This document shows, piece by piece, positions 1 through 7,114 of a DNA stretch of 9,256 nt. Both the position numbers and the translations under genes were made by a program. Under the pieces are notes generated by a model. It saw only the letters and a program-made list of their open reading frames with translations, made no database searches and had not been told where the DNA came from. The stretch comes from an uncultured Gammaproteobacteria bacterium. GTDB lineage: Bacteria > Pseudomonadota > Gammaproteobacteria > SZUA-140. The stretch lies in contig CALZIG010000227.1 of the NCBI GenBank assembly GCA_945787585.1, positions 1 through 9,256 on the forward strand, written 5' to 3'. Each line of letters opens with the position of its first letter. Position 1 is the first letter of the stretch.

Positions 1-578
1 AGGCGGCAGATCGCTACTTCTGTAATTTCTCAGTCTTTCAATCGCTGCCAGATGCCTGGGCGATTAAGCAGATTTTCCCGGTAATGCCGCTCCATCGTCT
101 CGATGAAGAACCGACTCGGGATGCGATACTGGTTGATGTCACCTGTGATTCGGATGGCACGCTGTTGAACTTTCCACTGGAAGATGGACATTCAAAGACA
201 TTACCATTGCATGTTGAACGCCCGGGTGAACGCTATCTACTGGGGATCTTTCTAACCGGTGCCTATCAGGAAATTCTCGGTGACTTGCATAATCTGTTTG
301 GTGATACCCATGCAGTGCATATCCGCATGGATGGTGATAAATATGAACTGGAGCAGGTGGTCGAAGGAGAGTCAGTCGCCGATGTGCTGGACTATGTCCA
401 GTTTCATGAAACGGTATTGCTTGATCGGATGCGCCGACAGGTGCAGGATGCGCGTAGTGAAGGTCGCTTAACGGCGCGTGAAGCCAATGCTTTTCTACGT
501 TTCTATCAAGAGGGGCTTAAAGGCTACACCTATCTTGAAGAAGATCTGCCGACAATCCCGTTTAGCCCGAGCGAGTAG
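1..578 (+). CDS. speA: Biosynthetic arginine decarboxylase, C-terminal part (5' end outside window)
   Basis: PLP-dependent decarboxylase converting arginine to agmatine, the first step of putrescine synthesis by the agmatine route. The reading frame is open from the window edge (first full codon at base 3) to TAG at 576-578, giving 191 residues of a protein family that is usually about 630-660 long. The in-frame ATG at 84 is internal: the codons before it already read as SpeA (YFCNFSVFQSLPDAW, then IFPVMPLHRLDEEPT). Visible active-site elements of the alanine-racemase/ODC fold are TCDSDG (Cys codon at 144-146), equivalent to the catalytic Cys-Asp pair of ornithine decarboxylases, and LTGAYQE, whose Tyr is in the PLP phosphate-binding region. 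The C-terminal SpeA-specific part (ADVLDYVQF onward) is complete. It runs convergently into the carboxyspermidine genes, which act further along the same pathway. The assignment is firm; only the missing N-terminal two thirds is unseen. Confidence 0.95.
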   Translation, partial: AADRYFCNFSVFQSLPDAWAIKQIFPVMPLHRLDEEPTRDAILVDVTCDSDGTLLNFPLEDGHSKTLPLHVERPGERYLLGIFLTGAYQEILGDLHNLFGDTHAVHIRMDGDKYELEQVVEGESVADVLDYVQFHETVLLDRMRRQVQDARSEGRLTAREANAFLRFYQEGLKGYTYLEEDLPTIPFSPSE

Positions 579-611
579 TGCTGACGGCCGGTCGATTCGG
601 TAGCGAGTGCG
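579..611. other. Short convergent intergenic gap
   Basis: These 33 bp lie between the stop codons of speA (+) and the carboxy(nor)spermidine decarboxylase gene (-). I see a GC-rich core (CGGCCG) but no hairpin followed by a T-run in either direction, so no intrinsic terminator can be called. Transcripts from the two sides may overlap. Confidence 0.6.
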
Positions 612-1757
612 TTATGAGAGACGTGTTTCGTAGTCGTGATAGTCAAAACGGCGGACCACTTCGATAGCACCATCTTCATGCTGGATCGCAATCGATGGAT
701 GATTCACGCCGTTGAACATCGTGGTTTTGACCATGGTGTAGTGGATCATATCTTCAAAGATCACTTGATCGCCAATTGCCAGCGGTTGGTCAAACGCGTA
801 GTCGCCGATGACGTCGCCCGCAAGACAGGTCATGCCCCCCAGTCGATAGGTATAGGCCTTTTCACCGGGAAGGGCGGCACCACGCACCTCTGCGCGGTAC
901 GGCATCTCCAGCACATCGGGCATGTGGGCGGTGGCAGAGGTATCTAACATCGCTATTTGCATACCGCCGCGCTCCATCAAATCCAGCACCGTTGCGTTCA
1001 ATGTGCCGGTGCCCCAGGCAATCGCGGAACCCGGTTCGAGCGTTACTGCCAATGACGGGTGACGCTGGCGAAATGCTTTTAATACCCTGATCAATCGTTC
1101 GACATCATAGCCTTCGCGTGTCATCAAATGACCGCCTCCAAGGTTGAGCCATTTGAGCTGTGGTAATAGATGGCCGAAGCGCTGTTCGACTGCATCAATC
1201 AGTCGCTCAGTGGCATCGGCGCCGCACTCACACAGCGCATGGACATGCAGCCCTTCAATCCCGGGCGGCAGGTCATTGGCCAGTTCGTGCGCGGGAATAC
1301 CGAGGCGCGACTGTTCACTGCATGGGTTATAAAGATCAGTTTCAACTTCATTGATCGCGGGATTAACGCGCAAGCCGCAGGAGACACCGGATGCCTGCAC
1401 CTGCGTTGCAAAACGTTGCCACTGACTCAGTGAGTTGAACGAGAGTCGATTCGATAATTTTAGTAATTCAGGAAACTCGGCATCGGTATAGGCGGGGGCG
1501 TAGAGATGGATATGGCCGCCGAAGTGATCGTGCGCTAAGCGGGCTTCATTATAAGAGCTGGCTGAGCAACCAGAGAGGTACTCTCGTATCAGCGGAAAAG
1601 CGGACCACATCGAAAAGCCCTTTAACGCAAGGATAATAGTGCAATCTGATTCACGCTGCACCCGTGCGATCAGCTCAAGGTTTGCGCGCAGCTTTGCGGC
1701 CTCAAGCACGAAGCAGGGGGAAGGTGGCTGAATGTTATCAGCAGTATGCTTGGTCAT
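612..1757 (-). CDS. nspC: Carboxynorspermidine/carboxyspermidine decarboxylase
   Basis: PLP-dependent, fold type III cytoplasmic decarboxylase removing the carboxyl group from carboxyspermidine or carboxynorspermidine to give spermidine or norspermidine. The 381 residues match the family length. Visible motifs are the PLP Schiff-base lysine in LALKGFSMW (Lys46), the glycine-rich phosphate loop LNLGGGH (Gly207-209), EPGSAIAW (241-248), the catalytic TCLAGDV (Cys311, Asp315) and HYTMVKTTMFNG with Tyr340. The ATG at 1755-1757 has only a weak GGA element in front of it. It lies 41 bp downstream of the dehydrogenase gene on the same strand, so the two are probably one transcript carrying consecutive pathway steps. 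Substrate preference (C7 versus C8 polyamine) cannot be read from the sequence. Diaminopimelate decarboxylase is the main paralogue, but the ALKGFSMW and CLAGDV motifs fit NspC better. Confidence 0.94.
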   Translation of the reverse strand: MTKHTADNIQPPSPCFVLEAAKLRANLELIARVQRESDCTIILALKGFSMWSAFPLIREYLSGCSASSYNEARLAHDHFGGHIHLYAPAYTDAEFPELLKLSNRLSFNSLSQWQRFATQVQASGVSCGLRVNPAINEVETDLYNPCSEQSRLGIPAHELANDLPPGIEGLHVHALCECGADATERLIDAVEQRFGHLLPQLKWLNLGGGHLMTREGYDVERLIRVLKAFRQRHPSLAVTLEPGSAIAWGTGTLNATVLDLMERGGMQIAMLDTSATAHMPDVLEMPYRAEVRGAALPGEKAYTYRLGGMTCLAGDVIGDYAFDQPLAIGDQVIFEDMIHYTMVKTTMFNGVNHPSIAIQHEDGAIEVVRRFDYHDYETRLS

Positions 1758-1798
1758 GACTTATTCCAATTAAAACCGGAGAGACTTAAATCGTCTGT

Positions 1799-3007
1799 CT
1801 ATTCAGAGGGCAGTCTATCGACATCGATATCACACTCAATATCGTGCCATGGCAGGCCGTAGCGGTTGAGGTCATCCATAAAAGGATCTGGGTCGAACTG
1901 CTCCATATTCCACACACCCGGTTTTTTCCATTTTCCTTCTAGCATCATCTTGGCACCGATCATCGCTGGTACGCCGGTCGTGAAGGAGACGCCCTGTGCG
2001 CCGGTCTCTTTGTAACAGCTCTCATGGTCGCAGATATTATAGATATAGCGTGACACAGGCTTGCCAGCCTTTGTCCCTTTGATGATGCAGCCAATGTTGG
2101 TTTTCCCTTTCGTGCGTGGGCCAAGCGTGGCTGGATCGGGCAGTAGCGCTTTGAGAAATTGCAGGGGTACAATCTGCTGCCCCTGAAATTTGATCGGCTC
2201 AATACTGTCGAGTCCGATATTCCGAAATACCTCGAGATGTTTCAGATAGCTATCACCAAAGGTCATCCAGAAACGCATCCGTTTCACACCAGGAATATGT
2301 TTCGCCAGCGACTCCATCTCTTCGTGATAGAGCAGAAACATCTTACGAGGGCCGACTTCGGCAAAATCAAAGATCCGTGAGATTTCCATCGGTTTGGTTT
2401 CGACCCACTGGCCATTTTCGTAGTAGCGGCCGTTGGCGGTCACTTCGCGGATGTTGATCTCGGGGTTGAAATTGGTGGCAAATGCATAGCCGTGGTCACC
2501 GCCGTTGCAATCAAGGATATCGACCGTATCGATCTGATCAAAGTGGTGCTTCAGCGCATAGGCGGTGAATACATTGGTCACGCCGGGGTCAAAACCGGAA
2601 CCGAGCAGTGCCGTGAGTCCCGCTGCCTTGAAGCGATCCTGATAGGCCCACTGCCATTTGTATTCAAACTTTGCCTCATCCAGCGGTTCATAATTGGCGG
2701 TGTCGAGATAATCGACGCCGGTTTCGAGACAGGCGTCCATAATGGTAAGGTCCTGATAAGGGAGTGCGACATTAATCACCATTTCAGGGGCAATCTGGCG
2801 GATTAGCGCAACGAGTTCTGGTACGTTGTCCGCATCGACCTGTGCAGTTTTAATGCGATTATCTCCGATCTCTTTTGCGATCTGCTCGCATTTTTCAACC
2901 GTACGGCTGGCCAGCCAGATATCGCTAAAAACCTTGGGCAATTGTGCACATTTATGCGCCACTACACGGCCGACGCCACCTGCACCAATGATCAACACTC
3001 TACTCAT
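1799..3007 (-). CDS. Carboxynorspermidine/carboxyspermidine dehydrogenase (saccharopine dehydrogenase family)
   Basis: NADPH-dependent enzyme of the saccharopine dehydrogenase-like family. It condenses aspartate semialdehyde with putrescine or 1,3-diaminopropane and reduces the imine to carboxyspermidine or carboxynorspermidine. The 402 residues are of normal family length. An N-terminal Rossmann motif, VLIIGAGGVG (Gly8, 10, 11, 13), is followed by the SDH-type core with YLDTANYEP and the conserved LLGSGFDPGVTNVF segment. The C-terminal substrate domain includes ARKMFLLY-like PRKMFLLYHEE and GVSFTTGVPAMIGAKM. The ATG at 3005-3007 is preceded by an AGGGTG ribosome binding site about 6 bases upstream. 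It is the first gene of the pair with the decarboxylase, which next acts on its product. The literature calls these enzymes CASDH/CANSDH; symbols vary, so none is given. A lysine-pathway saccharopine dehydrogenase is the alternative, made unlikely by the neighbour. Confidence 0.93.
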   Translation of the reverse strand: MSRVLIIGAGGVGRVVAHKCAQLPKVFSDIWLASRTVEKCEQIAKEIGDNRIKTAQVDADNVPELVALIRQIAPEMVINVALPYQDLTIMDACLETGVDYLDTANYEPLDEAKFEYKWQWAYQDRFKAAGLTALLGSGFDPGVTNVFTAYALKHHFDQIDTVDILDCNGGDHGYAFATNFNPEINIREVTANGRYYENGQWVETKPMEISRIFDFAEVGPRKMFLLYHEEMESLAKHIPGVKRMRFWMTFGDSYLKHLEVFRNIGLDSIEPIKFQGQQIVPLQFLKALLPDPATLGPRTKGKTNIGCIIKGTKAGKPVSRYIYNICDHESCYKETGAQGVSFTTGVPAMIGAKMMLEGKWKKPGVWNMEQFDPDPFMDDLNRYGLPWHDIECDIDVDRLPSE

Positions 3008-3163
3008 AACAGCACCCTGATATTCTGGGAAAAATTGAGTGGCGATTTTAGACGCTTGAGCGGAGTGGTGTCATCAATTATTTTCGTTAATTGAGTATGT
3101 CAGCGAGCAGATTAGTACTTCGAGAGGGGGGGCGGCCGACTGAGCACAGCTGTGTGTTAGTGG
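3008..3163. other. Intergenic region upstream of the carboxyspermidine operon
   Basis: These 156 bp between the receptor gene stop and the dehydrogenase start hold no gene. They contain the 21-bp dyad listed separately. Near it, reading leftward, is a CTGACA box at 3098-3103 with an AATAAT box at 3077-3082; the 15-bp spacing is short, so this is only a weak promoter candidate. A G-run lies at 3125-3132, and a perfect 10-bp palindrome (CACAGCTGTG) at 3145-3154 just beyond the receptor stop codon. No T-run follows the palindrome, so it is not a convincing terminator. Confidence 0.5.
3074..3094. promoter_or_regulatory. Perfect 7+7 bp inverted repeat, possible operator
   Basis: The arms TCAATTA and TAATTGA are exact reverse complements separated by 7 bases (TTTTCGT). 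The dyad sits 67 bp upstream of the dehydrogenase start and overlaps the weak promoter-like boxes there, which is where a repressor or LysR-type site would be expected. The spacing and symmetry are seen directly; binding by any regulator is inference. A hairpin role is less likely because the arms are only A/T-rich with a single G or C. Confidence 0.4.
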
Positions 3164-4372
3164 CTATGTTTTAAAGTGACCCGCAAGTGTTTCTAGTCGA
3201 GTTGATATCTCAGCCAAATTACGGCCAAAGTGAGCGCTCTTATCAGCAACCTCTGCGGTGTACTGACTGCGCTCACTGATGCGCACTATATTCATGCTAA
3301 TCTCTGTTGTCGTCGCGTCCTGCTGTTCAGTGGCGGTCGCAATCTGTAAATTTTGATCGTTGAGATCTTTGACGACTTTGCGGATTTCTTCCAGCGCCTC
3401 GCCCACTTCAGTGGAATGTACCAGCATGTTATCTGCCTGTTTGCGGCTGTCGATAATGGCATCTACCGCACCTTTGATGCCTTCCTGAAGGCGGATGATC
3501 ATCTCGTGAATATCCTGAGTCGAGCGTTGTGTACGGCTCGCCAGGGTGCGCACTTCATCTGCCACGACTGCTGCAAAGCCGCGCCCTTGTTCACCGGCAC
3601 GGGCGGCTTCAATTGCAGCATTCAATGCCAATAGATTGGTTTGCTCCGCAATGCTTTTGATTACATCGAGTACTGCGCCGATATTATCACTTTCAACGAC
3701 GAGATTCTCGACCACTTCAGAGGCGAGGGTAATATCATTGGCAAGTGTTTCGGCGGTCTGGATTGACTGTGCAACAACATCTTGCCCGCGAGTAATCCGT
3801 TCTTCTGCCGAGTTAGCGAGGTTGTAAGCATTGTTAGTATTGAGCGCGACTTCCCGAATGATCTCGCGCACTTTTGTAAATTCGTTGTCCTCTGTTTTAT
3901 CAAACCCAGCCACTTTCGCTGATTTCAGCACCGATTTTCCTTTATTACTCGCTTTGAGTGATGTCATAAACTGAGTGATTTTTTCGGCCTTATCTGTGGG
4001 CATATCTTTTTGCACAGCCCAAACCAGATGGGTAAAGCTATCACTTTCCGCTAAAATCTTCATTTCGCTAGCATCAATTTTTGAAGTGACACCTTTTACT
4101 TTAAGGATGACGTTGCCTGAACCAGCAGCATCGGCCGCTTTATTAAAAACACTAATGACGGCACTGGGTGGATTTTTGGCAAACTTTGCGGTGTAATCTT
4201 TACCCTCAATGAGGCCGTTCTTTTTGAGGACTGCTGTGTGGGCGATATAGCTCCCCATTGCTTTTTTACCACCGCCAAAGAGAATCGTTTTACCGCGTAA
4301 ATCTTCGATTGAGTTAATGCCACTATCGACGCGTACTGAAATTGCCCCGGCGAGTTTATTGCTGACCATCAA
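3164..4372 (-). CDS. Chemoreceptor-like protein: N-terminally truncated PhnD-type binding domain fused to an MCP signalling domain
   Basis: Residues about 1-172 resemble the C-terminal two thirds of a PhnD/SsuA-type solute-binding domain ([46 protein letters not shown]). Residues about 190-402 are a cytoplasmic methyl-accepting chemotaxis signalling domain with the hairpin tip [20 protein letters not shown] near 241-260. Such domains bind CheW/CheA and drive chemotaxis or related outputs. There is no signal peptide, membrane segment or HAMP domain, and no C-terminal CheR-docking pentapeptide; the end is GHFKT. Both TTG (4372) and ATG (4369) are possible starts and neither has a Shine-Dalgarno sequence. 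Upstream, the frame stays open for only four codons (I-T-P-L, which still fits the family) before TAA at 4382-4384, so the first roughly 90-100 residues of the domain are missing. It is probably a 5'-truncated gene, possibly a pseudogene, although the remaining frame is intact. A soluble receptor with altered input is the alternative. Confidence 0.75.
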   Translation of the reverse strand: MMVSNKLAGAISVRVDSGINSIEDLRGKTILFGGGKKAMGSYIAHTAVLKKNGLIEGKDYTAKFAKNPPSAVISVFNKAADAAGSGNVILKVKGVTSKIDASEMKILAESDSFTHLVWAVQKDMPTDKAEKITQFMTSLKASNKGKSVLKSAKVAGFDKTEDNEFTKVREIIREVALNTNNAYNLANSAEERITRGQDVVAQSIQTAETLANDITLASEVVENLVVESDNIGAVLDVIKSIAEQTNLLALNAAIEAARAGEQGRGFAAVVADEVRTLASRTQRSTQDIHEMIIRLQEGIKGAVDAIIDSRKQADNMLVHSTEVGEALEEIRKVVKDLNDQNLQIATATEQQDATTTEISMNIVRISERSQYTAEVADKSAHFGRNLAEISTRLETLAGHFKT

Positions 4373-4413
4373 AGGGGTAATTTATTGGTATTAATAATAT
4401 TTAAATAAATCAT
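4369..4413 (-). other. 14-codon ORF whose stop overlaps the receptor ATG
   Basis: On the minus strand an ATG at 4411-4413 opens 14 codons ([14 protein letters not shown]) and stops at TGA 4369-4371. The last base of that stop is the A of the receptor ATG at 4367-4369, giving the TGATG arrangement seen in translational coupling. No Shine-Dalgarno precedes the small ORF and its composition is that of A/T-rich spacer, so this may be chance. Confidence 0.2.
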
Positions 4414-4458
4414 ATGTTTATAGTTTATTCGGGCGCTCGGATTTATTGTAATGATAAC

Positions 4459-4486
4459 TTTATATATGTCCGGGTATTTGTGTTAA
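4459..4486 (-). promoter_or_regulatory. Candidate sigma-70 promoter reading toward the receptor gene
   Basis: On the minus strand TTAACA (4481-4486, five of six matches to TTGACA) is followed after 16 bp by TATAAA (4459-4464, five of six matches to TATAAT). Transcription would start near 4452, leaving a leader of about 80 bases before the receptor start. A/T-rich DNA gives such matches easily, so the call is tentative. Confidence 0.35.
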
Positions 4487-4574
4487 ACCTGCTATATAAG
4501 AGGCCGCTAACTCTCGATAGGCTCTATTTAAAATAATTGACTCAAGTGTATATTAATACAAGTGATCGTTGATG

Positions 4575-4611
4575 AAGGGAGGCATTTATGCATATGAGCA
4601 GCGAGCAGTAG
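4575..4611 (+). other. Strong ribosome binding site with a seven-codon ORF
   Basis: AAGGGAGG at 4575-4582 is a near-ideal Shine-Dalgarno sequence, five bases before ATG at 4588. The frame reads MHMSSEQ and stops at TAG 4609-4611. It ends about 185 bp upstream of the kinase start. It could be a leader peptide, the remnant of a lost gene start, or chance. I see no attenuator-like hairpins after it. Confidence 0.25.
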
Positions 4612-4795
4612 AGAGTATTGTACTAATAGCTTGTAATATATAGTAATGTCATCAAGCGATCTCTTTCACTAGACATATGAAGTAGTGGTGACAAAATAAG
4701 ACTCATTGATTCTGAGCAGTGGGTGACTTTGTCGATTTATGACAATGAATGTAGCCGATCGGTATTTAATGGCCGCATAAACGATAAGCGTAAAT

Positions 4796-7111
4796 ATGAA
4801 AGAACCTGAAATACCTGAAAATGAGGCGCAACGACATAAGTCATTATGCGATCTGGAGATACTTGATTCGCCGCCAGAAGCGCGTTTTGATCGTATCACC
4901 AGGGTGGCTAAATGCCATTTTAATGTGCCGATTGCGCTTGTTAGCCTGGTGGACTCAGAGCGGCAATGGTTTAAGTCACGTCAAGGGCTAGAGGCTAGCG
5001 AGACGCCTCGAAACATCTCATTCTGTGGTCATGCGATTCTGGGAGATGATATTTTTCATGTGCCGGACACATTAGCTGATGCATGTTTTTCAGATAATCC
5101 ACTGGTTACCGATGGCCCTAAAATCCGTTTTTATGCCGGCGCACCGCTTCACGCGCCGGATGGGCAGCGGGTGGGTACACTCTGTATTATCGATGATCAA
5201 CCGAGAATATTTTCAGCGGATGAATTATCTATTTTACGTGATCTTGCTGATTGCGTTGAGGCGGAGCTCGAGCGCGGACATTTATTATTAGCAAAAACAG
5301 AACTGATGAATAGTGAGGCGCGTATTCGTGCCATCGTAGAAACGGTTGTTGATGGCATTATCACTATCGATTCAGACGGCGTGATAGATACTTTTAATCC
5401 TGCTGCAGAAAAGATGTTTGGTTTTACTGCAAGTGAAGTGGTGGGGGAAAATGTAACGATGCTAGTGCCTGAATCGCATCATAGAGAAGATGGAGACTAT
5501 TTTTCCACTGACGATCAAAAAATCATGGGGATAGGGCATGAAGTGACTGGGCAACGAAAGGATGGCTCAACCTTTCCAATGGAATTGGCTGTGAGTGAAA
5601 TGGAGGTCAATGGGGCTCGTATGTTTACTAGTATTGTGCGTGATGTCACTGAACGTATACGATTAGATAATTTGAAGAATGAGTTTATCTCGACTGTGAG
5701 CCACGAACTTCGCACTCCATTAACATCTATTTGTGGAGCATTAGGGTTAGTATTAGGTAAGTTTTCTGAGAAACTACCGGAGCATCTGCGTCAGATGCTG
5801 GAGATGGCGGAGCGCAATAGTCATCGTTTGACGTTGTTGATCAATGATCTTCTCGATTTAGAAAAGCTCGAATCTGGTCGTCTTGAATTTAATTTAACTA
5901 ACCTGGACTTATTACAGCTTGCACGGCGTGCTGTAGAGGAAAATGATGCGTATGCGCGTAAGCATGACGTGAAATTACGGACGAAGACGGCATTAACAAC
6001 GGCCTTGATAGAAGGTGATGAATATAGACTATTACAGGTCTTTGCTAATCTGATATCCAATGCGGTGAAGTTCTCACCAAAAGGTGAAGTAGTTGAGGTT
6101 TCCGTAGAATCTTTGGCAGATGGTTTTCGTGTGATGGTCCGTGATCAGGGACCAGGTGTGCCGGTTGAATTTACTAATCGTATCTTTGAGCGCTTTGCAC
6201 AGGCAGATGGCTCCGACACCCGTGCCAAGGGAGGTACTGGTCTGGGACTGAGTATCACTCAAGCCATTGTTGAGCGTCACGAAGGGTACGTGGGCTATGA
6301 GTCTGAACCGGGGAAGGGGGCAATGTTTTATTTCGATCTACCCCGCGGGCTCCCTGCAGTGCAACCAGTTTTTAAAGAGTATCGTGATAATGAAGTAGAT
6401 ATTCGAGTGTTGATTTGTGAAGATAACCCCGATGTTGCGACGATACTCGCTGAAATGTTGAAAACCGAAGGGCTGCAAAGCGATATTGCAACAACGGCTG
6501 CAGGTGCACGTTCACTGCTGGCTAAACACGATTATCGTTTGATGCTTTTGGATCTGATACTACCTGATGTGTGTGGTTTAACATTTCTGGACGAACTACG
6601 TAAAGTACCCACAACAGCAGAGTTACCGGTAATCGTTGTTTCAGGGCGTGCTGAAGAAGGACGGATGAATTTTAACGGTGATGCTATGCGAGTGGTTGAC
6701 TGGTTACAGAAGCCATTAGATCGCAAGCGTTTAGGAAAAGCACTTGATGAGGCGCTACGGAACAACCCACGTCCACATATTTTACATGTTGAAGATGACT
6801 CGGATATTACTCAAATCGTACAGGTGTTAGTGGAAGATGTCGCTAGTCTAAGTCATGCCGCCACTTTGCAGGAAGCAAAGAAGATGCTAGCAATACAGCG
6901 CTTTGATCTTGTCATTCTCGATCTTGGCCTGGCCGATGGCTCGGGTCTGGATTTACTCGATGAACTGAAAGATCACTGCCCCGTCATTATATTTTCGGGG
7001 CAGTTACCAGATTGTGAAATTACCAATGAAGTGGCGGCTGCGCTAACCAAATCAATGACCAGTAATGAACATCTATTGGCAACGATTAAAAAAACACTAG
7101 GAGGTTGCTGA
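4796..7111 (+). CDS. Hybrid sensor histidine kinase, GAF-PAS-HisKA-HATPase-REC-REC
   Basis: Cytoplasmic 771-residue sensor kinase with no membrane segment. The order is GAF (about 23-160, with IALVSLVDSERQWFKSR and ETPRNISFCGHAI), a FixL-like PAS (171-290), HisKA with phospho-acceptor His303 in STVSHELRTPL, and HATPase (about 400-513) with N-box Asn418/Asn422, G1 box DQGPG (450-454) and G2 box GGTGLGL (479-485). Two receiver domains follow: REC1 (about 537-650; Asp586, Lys639) and REC2 (about 662-768; Asp709, Lys752). All catalytic residues are present, so autophosphorylation and transfer to its own receivers are expected. There is no HPt domain. ATG 4796 is the only good start, since TAA lies in frame at 4778-4780 and the GAF-type N-terminus begins at once; its ribosome binding site is weak. 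In REC2 the usual Lys-Pro is Lys-Ser. The signal is unknown. The next gene starts 3 bp after the stop and carries the missing HPt. Confidence 0.93.
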   Translation: MKEPEIPENEAQRHKSLCDLEILDSPPEARFDRITRVAKCHFNVPIALVSLVDSERQWFKSRQGLEASETPRNISFCGHAILGDDIFHVPDTLADACFSDNPLVTDGPKIRFYAGAPLHAPDGQRVGTLCIIDDQPRIFSADELSILRDLADCVEAELERGHLLLAKTELMNSEARIRAIVETVVDGIITIDSDGVIDTFNPAAEKMFGFTASEVVGENVTMLVPESHHREDGDYFSTDDQKIMGIGHEVTGQRKDGSTFPMELAVSEMEVNGARMFTSIVRDVTERIRLDNLKNEFISTVSHELRTPLTSICGALGLVLGKFSEKLPEHLRQMLEMAERNSHRLTLLINDLLDLEKLESGRLEFNLTNLDLLQLARRAVEENDAYARKHDVKLRTKTALTTALIEGDEYRLLQVFANLISNAVKFSPKGEVVEVSVESLADGFRVMVRDQGPGVPVEFTNRIFERFAQADGSDTRAKGGTGLGLSITQAIVERHEGYVGYESEPGKGAMFYFDLPRGLPAVQPVFKEYRDNEVDIRVLICEDNPDVATILAEMLKTEGLQSDIATTAAGARSLLAKHDYRLMLLDLILPDVCGLTFLDELRKVPTTAELPVIVVSGRAEEGRMNFNGDAMRVVDWLQKPLDRKRLGKALDEALRNNPRPHILHVEDDSDITQIVQVLVEDVASLSHAATLQEAKKMLAIQRFDLVILDLGLADGSGLDLLDELKDHCPVIIFSGQLPDCEITNEVAAALTKSMTSNEHLLATIKKTLGGC
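7099..7104 (+). promoter_or_regulatory. Ribosome binding site of the GGDEF gene inside the kinase gene
   Basis: A perfect AGGAGG lies within the last codons of the kinase gene, 10 bases before the ATG at 7115. It supports that start and tight co-translation of the two proteins. It is much stronger than the kinase's own site, which may let the downstream protein be made in excess. Confidence 0.75.
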
Positions 7112-7114
7112 GTT

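Larger units (their letters stand above)
4385..4795. other. AT-rich divergent intergenic region
   Basis: These roughly 410 bp between the divergent receptor and kinase genes are clearly richer in A/T than the flanking genes. I read the minus strand for a lost N-terminal half of the PhnD domain. The frame nearest the receptor is open for about 40 codons but does not resemble that family. The region holds a minus-strand promoter candidate (4459-4486), a 14-codon minus-strand ORF touching the receptor start (4369-4413), a seven-codon plus-strand ORF with a strong ribosome binding site (4575-4611), a CAAGTG direct repeat (4543-4548 and 4559-4564) and several CATATG hexamers. No confident promoter for the kinase operon was found. 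A TTTAAT box at 4765-4770 lacks a well-spaced -35 element. Confidence 0.6.

Noticed and set aside
636..947. A 103-codon plus-strand ORF opposite the decarboxylase gene
   Set aside because: It mirrors the decarboxylase C-terminus, including the codons of the catalytic region, and shows no independent evidence.
2492..2806. A 104-codon plus-strand ORF inside the dehydrogenase gene
   Set aside because: It is fully antisense to a well-supported gene and its translation has no family features.
3145..3154. Palindrome CACAGCTGTG just after the receptor gene, as a terminator
   Set aside because: It has no loop and no T-run follows in the transcript direction.
4543..4564. Direct repeat CAAGTG (4543-4548, 4559-4564) as a regulator site
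   Set aside because: Six-base copies 16 bp apart have the spacing of some direct-repeat sites, but there are only two copies and no linked promoter could be assigned.
4411..4679. Three CATATG hexamers (4411, 4591, 4674) as a repeat family
   Set aside because: Spacing is irregular and flanking bases differ; a six-base A/T-rich palindrome is expected by chance here.
4669..4899. A 76-codon minus-strand ORF across the start of the kinase gene
   Set aside because: It is largely antisense to the GAF-domain start, has no recognisable motif and no ribosome binding site, and its length is unremarkable.
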